From an uncultured Candidatus Saccharibacteria bacterium (GTDB lineage: Bacteria > Patescibacteriota > Saccharimonadia > Saccharimonadales > Saccharimonadaceae): DNA of 37,852 bases. Of this stretch, positions 32,191 through 37,852 are shown one piece after another (the stretch's first letter is position 1; every line of letters begins with the position of its first letter). Position numbers and translations under genes: made by a program. The stretch covers positions 66,949 through 104,800 of the forward strand of contig CAMVCW010000004.1 in NCBI GenBank assembly GCA_947166125.1. The letters run 5' to 3'. The notes beneath the pieces are model-generated. The model was not told the DNA's origin. It worked only from the letters and a program-made list of their open reading frames with translations, and ran no database searches.

Positions 32191-32991
32191 TTATTTTTTG
32201 GTGTGGATATCGAGCTGAGTGTAAGGGACGCTGATTTTGTTTTCTTCCATAGCAGTGTAAATAACGCGGAGGGCGTCACGGCGAGCCTGTAGACGCTCTG
32301 CTGGGTTGCAAGTAATGACTACCTGATAATCAAGTGCAGAGGTGTCAAATTTAGAGACTCCTTGGTAAGCGGCGGTAATAATTCTCTCTTGTTTTTGTAA
32401 CTTTTTTACAACTTCGTGAATGATTTCTTCGGCTTTTTCTACTTTTAGCTCATATGGCATGGGGATAGGAATATAGACATATCCCGGATCTACTTCAACT
32501 TTATCGATATTGCGATTGGCAATAGAAACAAAATTGTTGGTATTGATATCTTGGATTTTAGTGGTAAGTAGACTTACTGACACTACCGGACCTAAATTAT
32601 CACCATATTTGATGACGTCGCCGATTTCGTAATAATTGTCTGAAACAATTACGAAACCGCGGATGATATCCTTCAAAGAATCCTGCAAAGCAAAGCCGAT
32701 TACGATGCCAGCAATACCAACGCCAGCCAACATAGAGGTGACGTTGATGCCGTAAATTTCTAGTACCATCAAAACCGTGATAATACTAAGGGCGCTGGCG
32801 ACGATACTCTTGAGCATACGAATGAGGGTTTTGTTCTTTTTATTGCTCATGATTTTGGAATTTTTCTTTTCCCTACCGTTTAATACTCTAGCAATAATAT
32901 GGTAGAGTAGCAGACTAAATGCGACGACGATAGCGGACCAAAAAAGACGCTGGACCCAAACGTTTTTGACGATATTCTCAATAAAATCCAT
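32191..32991 (-). CDS. mscS: MscS-family mechanosensitive channel
   Basis: 266 aa. Three membrane segments (about 15-35, 58-80 and 85-105), with the pore-lining TM3 as AGVGIAGIVIGFALQDSLKD, then the beta domain (FVIVSDNYYEIGDVI) and a C-terminal alpha/beta domain. MscS channels open on membrane tension to release solutes in osmotic downshock. Length is near E. coli MscS (286). It lies between ileS and the 636-aa unknown gene. Confidence 0.92.
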   Translation of the reverse strand: MDFIENIVKNVWVQRLFWSAIVVAFSLLLYHIIARVLNGREKKNSKIMSNKKNKTLIRMLKSIVASALSIITVLMVLEIYGINVTSMLAGVGIAGIVIGFALQDSLKDIIRGFVIVSDNYYEIGDVIKYGDNLGPVVSVSLLTTKIQDINTNNFVSIANRNIDKVEVDPGYVYIPIPMPYELKVEKAEEIIHEVVKKLQKQERIITAAYQGVSKFDTSALDYQVVITCNPAERLQARRDALRVIYTAMEENKISVPYTQLDIHTKK

Positions 32992-33022
32992 ATGCTTATT
33001 TTACTACAAATGAGTAGGTTTG

Positions 33023-34933
33023 TTAAATTTTGTGCTTTTGGCGTGTAATCATTTCTTGGTTCTCGCGTTCGGCCGCCAAAAAAGCCATAATCAACGGATG
33101 TACTTTATCGTAGTAACTACTGTTGCTATTTTCTACATCTTTCCTATTATCTTCATTAATGTCCCGGCGTTCCCCGTCGTAAATTGTAGTGTTAATTACC
33201 CTGGTGCTTCCCTTCATGCGAAAATTAAAATTAATCCTGTCTGGGTTGGCCGGGATAATTCCCCTTCCGGGGAATTCTCCAGATGAAGTATAGTGTTTAT
33301 TACGGCGAAAATCATATGCGTCATGTTCATAAATTTCTGCTATAGAATCCGAAGCAAAATGGTACTCTTCGCCTTTCGCCGTCGCCTGCTTACATGCTTC
33401 TATGGCTTTCTGAAGCTCATCGGCAATAAAATCTACCCTTTTCTCTAACTCGAGCTTGCCCAGATCTATTATTTTTTTATCTACTTCGTCTTCATGGCGA
33501 TATTTATCATGTTCGCGATATTTATAATCAAAATTCTGCTTATCTCTGCCGTTCCCTATATCGGTTTCTACCTTCATTCTACTATTATATTTCGAAGTGG
33601 CCTTAATCTTATCTATAGCTGCGCTAATCTCCTCATAGCTGCTATTCTCGTTTATAGATTCTAGCGCTTCGATTGCTTTGTTTTCCATTTTCTCCATATA
33701 GGCAGCTTTGTCTATATTTATTATCGGTATATCAAAGAAAGCAGCATGTTTTAACATACCCTCAGTGATTTCGCCATTTTCCGCAATAATGTAATCTGGC
33801 CTACGCGCTTCACCAGTTTCAGAATAGCGACGAAGCAAAAATTCATTATAGACCGCTTTGCCTGATGCTCCTTCAAGACTATCAATAATGTCGAGGCTGG
33901 ACCTATTTAAGAGGGTTTCTGTATTTTTGCTGACTAGATTTGGGGTTCCGCCGTCTCCAAAAGAAGTGTACAATAGCTCTCCGCCATCAAGATGAGCGAA
34001 GCCATAGCAAATGTCCGCATGGTCGCCAGTATGGCTGACCCTATTGTTTAAATTGCTTTCCGAATTGATATAGGATGCAGAAATGACATTGCCTTTGGCG
34101 TTACCGTTTCTTGTCCCATAACCCTCTTCCTGTGCTACTTCATCCTCCCTTCTAACCCAAATTGATGGATCTTCCACGAGCCTACGCGAAGTTTGTACGC
34201 CTATATGCTCTGGGTTTTTTGCATTAATACTGCGATATTCTATGTCGTGGCTAATCATGGAAAATGGTATGCCTTTTAGGGTATAGACCGGGATTTTTGT
34301 GCTTTCATATTCTATAATACTTTTTTCTACTTCTGGATTCTCAGCAAATACTTCGTCTTCAAGAATATCTACAGTTAGCAGGCGCTGGTTTAAATCTTGC
34401 TCAAGCTGTTCTTGGATGCGTTGTTTTTGAAATCGTTCCGTTTTGCCACGCCTATATCGATCCATTCCAGCAATAAGGTCTCTATCAAGGGCTTCTTTCT
34501 CTTTCTTGGCTTTGACTTCCTTTCGGTCGTTCGCTTCTTTTTCTGCTTTGGCTCTTTGTATTTCTAATGAACGTTGATATTCTAGAGCTTCTTGCTCTAC
34601 TTCTGCATCATATTCCCGTACAGCAGTCGCCATAGCCTCGCGATTACGACGAGTTTCTGAGCGGCTAAAGTGTATACCTAAACGATCTAAAGCCAGACGA
34701 CCAATTTTACGCAAAGTGGAAGGAGGGGCGCTGATTTGCTCATATCTGTACCGAGAAGATTCGCTAGACGGATCTTGCAGATCTTGTCTTAAATTGTCTT
34801 TTAATTGATCCACTCTGCCACGTTCTGCGGCGTCATATTTACCGGCTAGACTCTTAAGAATTGACCATTTGGAACCCGAAGTCAGTTCGGTTTCACTATT
34901 TTCTGAATTTGAAGTTATTTTTTCTGGATTCAT
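33023..34933 (-). CDS. 636-aa charged protein of unknown function
   Basis: No family recognised. Residues ~60-205 are very rich in R, E and K and should form long coiled coils. The middle and C-terminal part (about 225-600) looks globular, with stretches such as SHTGDHADICYGFAHLDGG and RRPDYIIAENGEI, then PIINIDKAAYMEKM. No signal peptide or membrane segment. The frame is open to 35011, but the ATG at 34933 is preferred: TGG-TATAAA ends 6 nt before it (leaderless), and the stop codon of the upstream thioredoxin-like gene lies inside that -10. Confidence 0.55.
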   Translation of the reverse strand: MNPEKITSNSENSETELTSGSKWSILKSLAGKYDAAERGRVDQLKDNLRQDLQDPSSESSRYRYEQISAPPSTLRKIGRLALDRLGIHFSRSETRRNREAMATAVREYDAEVEQEALEYQRSLEIQRAKAEKEANDRKEVKAKKEKEALDRDLIAGMDRYRRGKTERFQKQRIQEQLEQDLNQRLLTVDILEDEVFAENPEVEKSIIEYESTKIPVYTLKGIPFSMISHDIEYRSINAKNPEHIGVQTSRRLVEDPSIWVRREDEVAQEEGYGTRNGNAKGNVISASYINSESNLNNRVSHTGDHADICYGFAHLDGGELLYTSFGDGGTPNLVSKNTETLLNRSSLDIIDSLEGASGKAVYNEFLLRRYSETGEARRPDYIIAENGEITEGMLKHAAFFDIPIINIDKAAYMEKMENKAIEALESINENSSYEEISAAIDKIKATSKYNSRMKVETDIGNGRDKQNFDYKYREHDKYRHEDEVDKKIIDLGKLELEKRVDFIADELQKAIEACKQATAKGEEYHFASDSIAEIYEHDAYDFRRNKHYTSSGEFPGRGIIPANPDRINFNFRMKGSTRVINTTIYDGERRDINEDNRKDVENSNSSYYDKVHPLIMAFLAAERENQEMITRQKHKI

Positions 34934-34940
34934 ACTGTAT

Positions 34941-35195
34941 TTATACCATATAGTACAAAACTTCGTTGATAAGCGGGAGGTCGCGGCCACGCCAAGAGGC
35001 GCGTACATCACCCATCTCGCCGAGGGCGAGGATGGTGGGGTATTCTACAATGTCGTAAGCCTCGCAAAAGCCAACATTTTCATCTGGATTCATGGTTTCT
35101 ATTTCCCTACCGGTTTGACGGTAAAAGCTTTCCAACCATTCACTAACGGTACGTGAATAATCTTGGTTGTCTCTGTAAATACATACCACCCGCAT
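34941..35195 (-). CDS. Thioredoxin-fold protein without CxxC
   Basis: 84 aa. CEAYDIVEYPTILAL matches the thioredoxin strand-turn with the cis-proline, but the usual CxxC after the first strand is absent (CIYRDNQDYS). It is therefore unlikely to be a disulfide reductase. The gene begins 4 nt after nrdR, suggesting joint expression with it. Confidence 0.6.
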   Translation of the reverse strand: MRVVCIYRDNQDYSRTVSEWLESFYRQTGREIETMNPDENVGFCEAYDIVEYPTILALGEMGDVRASWRGRDLPLINEVLYYMV

Positions 35196-35199
35196 AAAA

Positions 35200-35649
35200 T
35201 TATTGCTTCCTTTTTTGCTCTTTTAAGATGTTTTCAAAATCTTCTAGAGTTTTGAACTCGCGAAAGACTGAGGCAAAACGAACATAAGCGACCTCATTGA
35301 CCTCGGCTAAGACATCCAATACAGCTTCGCCGATTTGCTGTGAGGTGATTTGATCAGTACCAAGGCCGTATAGGATATCAGAGGCGCGGTTGACTACATC
35401 TTCTACTTCTAATTCGGAATTAAAAAACTTACCGACGCTGCGCTTGACAGCCAAGAGTAATTTATCACGATCGTAGATTTCTTTATTACCACTGCGTTTA
35501 CTTACCGTAAGGGGCGGCATTTCAATACGCTCGTAAGTGGTAAAACGATGACCATCACTAGAAACGCGACGCCGACGAATCATAGTGCCGTCTACAGTCT
35601 CGCGGCTTTCTAGAACTTTGCTGTCTCCGATACGAAATTTATGTTCCAT
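35200..35649 (-). CDS. nrdR: NrdR-like repressor without zinc-ribbon cysteines
   Basis: 149 aa. NrdR represses ribonucleotide reductase genes in response to ATP/dATP. IRRRR, RFTTYE and the ATP-cone (VSKRSGNKEIYDRDKLLLAVKRS, shown in part) with ALDVLAEV-like and VAYVRFASVFREF are conserved. The N-terminal zinc ribbon, normally two CxxC pairs, reads HKFR and SSDG: all four cysteines are missing. An in-frame stop (the ftsZ TAA) lies just upstream, so no longer N-terminus exists. AAAGGAG precedes the ATG; ftsZ is 18 nt upstream. Confidence 0.9.
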   Translation of the reverse strand: MEHKFRIGDSKVLESRETVDGTMIRRRRVSSDGHRFTTYERIEMPPLTVSKRSGNKEIYDRDKLLLAVKRSVGKFFNSELEVEDVVNRASDILYGLGTDQITSQQIGEAVLDVLAEVNEVAYVRFASVFREFKTLEDFENILKEQKRKQ

Positions 35650-35667
35650 CCGCGTCTCCTTTATGAA

Positions 35668-36825
35668 TTATTTTCTCTTTTTGCCCTTCAAGCGCTCGCG
35701 AAGAGATGGTGGAACGTCCATGTCGTCGTCGTTCGCGACCGGTTCGGGCTCTGGTTCATTTTTGATAGAATCCCACATGTTGGACTTGCTTTCTAAGGCA
35801 AAATCTTTAGGCTCTGAAGCGGGCTTTTCATCTGAGAAACTGCTAGTGGTGATAGGTTCTGGGGCCGGCTCGTTGTAATAATCGGAATCGAAACCAGTAG
35901 CCACTACGGTAACCACGATTTCATCTTCTAGTTCTGGACGAATAGATGCACCGAAGATGATGTTGGCATCTGGGGAAACTGCGCCAGTAATAACCTCAGC
36001 GGCTTCTTGGATTTCGCTCATAGACATATCATAGCCGCCAGCCACGGAGAAGAGTACGCCACGAGCACCTTCAATTTTAACCTCAATAAGTGGAGATTCT
36101 ACAGCTTGCTGAGCGGCAATCACGGCGCGATTTTCGCCGCTAGCGCGGCCAATACCCATAAGAGCCGAGCCGGCATTTTTCATGATGGCTTTGACATCGG
36201 CAAAGTCTAGGTTGATTAGCGAGTGCTCTGTAATTAATTCAGAAATGCCCTGCACTCCCTGGCGAAGTACATCGTCAGCAATTTTGAAAGTCTCTAGAAG
36301 TGGAGTGCGAGGATCAATAGTTTGTAAGAGTCTATCGTTTGGGATAGTAATAAGTGCATCTACCTGACGGGCAAGCTTATCGATAGCTAGCTCGGCATTA
36401 GCACGACGACGAGCGCCTTCAAAAGTGAACGGCTTGGTGGCTACGCCTACGGTGAGGATATCTTTTTTGCGGGCTTCTTCGGCCACGATAGGGCCAGCAC
36501 CAGAACCCGTACCGCCGCCAGCGCCAAGAGTAATAAAGACCATATCTGCGCCATCTAAGGCCTTTTCAATGGCTTCCCTACCCTCTTCGGCAGCTTCGCG
36601 ACCTTTTTCCGGATCACCACCGGCACCAAGGCCTTTACCAATATGGACCTTGGTATCGGCAGGCGAGTGATGCAAAGCCTGCGCATCGGTGTTGATAGCA
36701 ACAAATTCTACACCAGAAAGGCCGACTTCTTTCATGCGTTCCACAGCAGAACCGCCAGCACCGCCGACTCCTACTACTTTAATACTAGCTTTGCTTTCCA
36801 CCTCTGTCGGTTTTACCTCTGGCAT
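35668..36825 (-). CDS. ftsZ: Cell division protein FtsZ
   Basis: 385 aa. GTP-binding tubulin homologue that forms the division ring. VVGVGGAGGSAVERM, the tubulin signature GAGGGTGSGAGP, NDRLL and the NxDFADVK region are present. The C-terminus (DVPPSLRERLKGKKRK) resembles the short peptide that docks partner proteins. A GAGGA site precedes the ATG. FtsA and FtsQ are not adjacent; nrdR follows, which would link division with dNTP control. Confidence 0.97.
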   Translation of the reverse strand: MPEVKPTEVESKASIKVVGVGGAGGSAVERMKEVGLSGVEFVAINTDAQALHHSPADTKVHIGKGLGAGGDPEKGREAAEEGREAIEKALDGADMVFITLGAGGGTGSGAGPIVAEEARKKDILTVGVATKPFTFEGARRRANAELAIDKLARQVDALITIPNDRLLQTIDPRTPLLETFKIADDVLRQGVQGISELITEHSLINLDFADVKAIMKNAGSALMGIGRASGENRAVIAAQQAVESPLIEVKIEGARGVLFSVAGGYDMSMSEIQEAAEVITGAVSPDANIIFGASIRPELEDEIVVTVVATGFDSDYYNEPAPEPITTSSFSDEKPASEPKDFALESKSNMWDSIKNEPEPEPVANDDDMDVPPSLRERLKGKKRK

Positions 36826-36896
36826 AATTTATCCTCGCTTTAATATAATATCAGTATATATCTATTTGATGGGAAAATCAAGGGCTTACTCTAGAA

Positions 36897-37852
36897 TTAG
36901 TCTTCGGTGCGGACGAGACAGCGGACAGAAAATCCCATATTTTTGGCATAATTGTCATTTGGACGGCTAAGAGTTGTGTAAAAAATCAAACTATATCCAT
37001 TGAATCCTTTAGGTGTACTGGACCAATAGACGCCATTACTATTAAGATACCTTAGCTCTGTCGTATTGTAGATATAGCCAGCCCATTTTAATAGTAATGG
37101 CTCTGCGCGCAATCCTTCGTCTGTATTGGTGGCATTGCCATTATATAAATAATTCAATCTCGCAAATTCATTAGTAGAACCGGTCACTGCTTCGGACTGA
37201 CTAGATATAGTAGGAAGTCTCCATCCTTTAGGACATATAGAGTTCTTAGGATTCTTAGATATATCACTTAATGCATCTTGTGTTAATGAAGAAGAATTAT
37301 TAGACGCTATAGCTGCAGTCCAGTTATAGTAATTACCTAGTGAAGCATGGCCTGTTTCTGTACTATCTGTCTTATTGGCACTATATGGTGCAGTATTACT
37401 ATTCTGCCAACCAGTAATTGGTCCATTATTCTGGAAGTTTATAGTAGTAGCACTACTAGCTGGTTGCCAATATATTACTCCATTGCTTTCTGTATATCCA
37501 TCTAGGTATTCGCGATAATTATTTGTAGATGCATCATAAGCTACATTTAGGTCTGTAGTTTGGGAATTAAGTGTAGTATTAGCTTCTATATCAAAATCTA
37601 AGTTTTGTGTCATCCAGATATGTCCATCCTTAAGTTTGGTTACCCAGTATTTCTTACCATCTCGCATATCTATAGCCTGTACGCTTTCTTCTAGAGCTAT
37701 CGTATTCTTCCATTTATCTACTTCTTGCATATAGTATGGTGGTTTTTCGTATGAAGGATGCATCAGCAAATACTCCACCTGCCCCTGATAAGTCCCCGCA
37801 TACTGACTAGATGATGCATATACAGCATAAGTAGTAGTAAAAGACGATCCCT
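36897..37852 (-). CDS. FISUMP-domain surface protein 3 (5' end beyond the window)
   Basis: The frame runs to the right edge, so the start is outside the window. At least 318 residues are visible: the end of the stalk (SSFTTTYAVYASSSQYAGTY) and a complete FISUMP domain (AIDMRDGKKYWVTKLKDG, WMTQNLDFDI, GNYYNWTAAIASN, SICPKGWRLP, YWSST, FSVRCLVR). It is very close to FISUMP 1, including 47 identical nucleotides (37630-37676 with 13985-14031). It is upstream of ftsZ on the same strand; 36826-36896 is a short gap. Confidence 0.85.
   Translation of the reverse strand, partial: GSSFTTTYAVYASSSQYAGTYQGQVEYLLMHPSYEKPPYYMQEVDKWKNTIALEESVQAIDMRDGKKYWVTKLKDGHIWMTQNLDFDIEANTTLNSQTTDLNVAYDASTNNYREYLDGYTESNGVIYWQPASSATTINFQNNGPITGWQNSNTAPYSANKTDSTETGHASLGNYYNWTAAIASNNSSSLTQDALSDISKNPKNSICPKGWRLPTISSQSEAVTGSTNEFARLNYLYNGNATNTDEGLRAEPLLLKWAGYIYNTTELRYLNSNGVYWSSTPKGFNGYSLIFYTTLSRPNDNYAKNMGFSVRCLVRTED

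Noticed and set aside
13165-37852. A diversity-generating retroelement locus
   Set aside because: The FISUMP proteins have a suitable fold, but no reverse transcriptase, accessory gene or template repeat was found in the window.
1369-37852. UGA read as glycine or tryptophan
   Set aside because: All genes are full length without in-frame TGA, so there is no sign that UGA is used as a sense codon; it is simply not used as a stop.

Overview
The window looks like chromosomal DNA from a Candidatus Saccharibacteria (TM7) type member of the Patescibacteria/CPR. The inference rests on the gene set: small genes, an infC-rpmI-rplT-rpmB block, a threonyl-tRNA synthetase without its TGS domain, a type-2-like IleRS, FtsZ without FtsA beside it, several FISUMP-domain surface proteins and an LPNTG protein. 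This is recognition from sequence, not a database result. No phage, transposase, reverse transcriptase or CRISPR locus was seen.

Layout. 1-1368: non-coding DNA with a possible leftward leader RNA, two operator-like dyads, tmRNA (ssrA) and several hairpins. 1369-4371, plus strand: comM, then the infC-rpmI-rplT-rpmB operon and a terminator. 4418-11034, minus strand: rnpB, a degenerate-Nudix/RNase HI fusion, an M50 protease, an MBL-like protein, a winged-helix protein, miaA, thrS and a MurI-like racemase. 11202-12878, plus strand: an FNT-family channel and an acidic protein of unknown role. 13049-17665, minus: tRNA-Val, FISUMP protein 1, a GT2 membrane glycosyltransferase and two small membrane proteins. 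17775-17850, plus: tRNA-Thr. 17913-28568, minus: an HD hydrolase, Rel, FISUMP protein 2, parB-parA, rplU, an LPNTG surface protein, a large single-TM protein and small unknown proteins. 28766-28932: a long rod-like RNA hairpin. 28976-37852, minus: ileS with a T-box leader, mscS, a 636-aa unknown protein, a thioredoxin-like protein, nrdR, ftsZ and the 3' part of FISUMP protein 3.

How the genes fit together. Housekeeping functions dominate: translation (initiation factor 3, ribosomal proteins, synthetases, tmRNA, RNase P), stringent response (Rel), segregation (ParAB), division (FtsZ) and dNTP control (NrdR). They are interleaved with a cell-surface programme (three FISUMP paralogues, an LPNTG protein, a glycosyltransferase), which would suit a host-attached lifestyle.

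The most unusual signals are RNA-level. (1) Four copies of an ~80-bp structured element, all in one orientation, each starting 2-8 nt after the stop codon of a minus-strand gene, with compensatory base changes in its stems; one copy supplies the start of miaA. (2) FISUMP genes 1 and 2 share a 5' leader that folds as an H-type pseudoknot, with a conserved 12-nt core helix, two outer helices of unrelated sequence and a competing hairpin. (3) The tmRNA T-loop lacks the usual UUC. (4) None of the 35 genes ends in TGA. (5) Several genes sit 6-8 nt after an extended -10 box and are probably leaderless.
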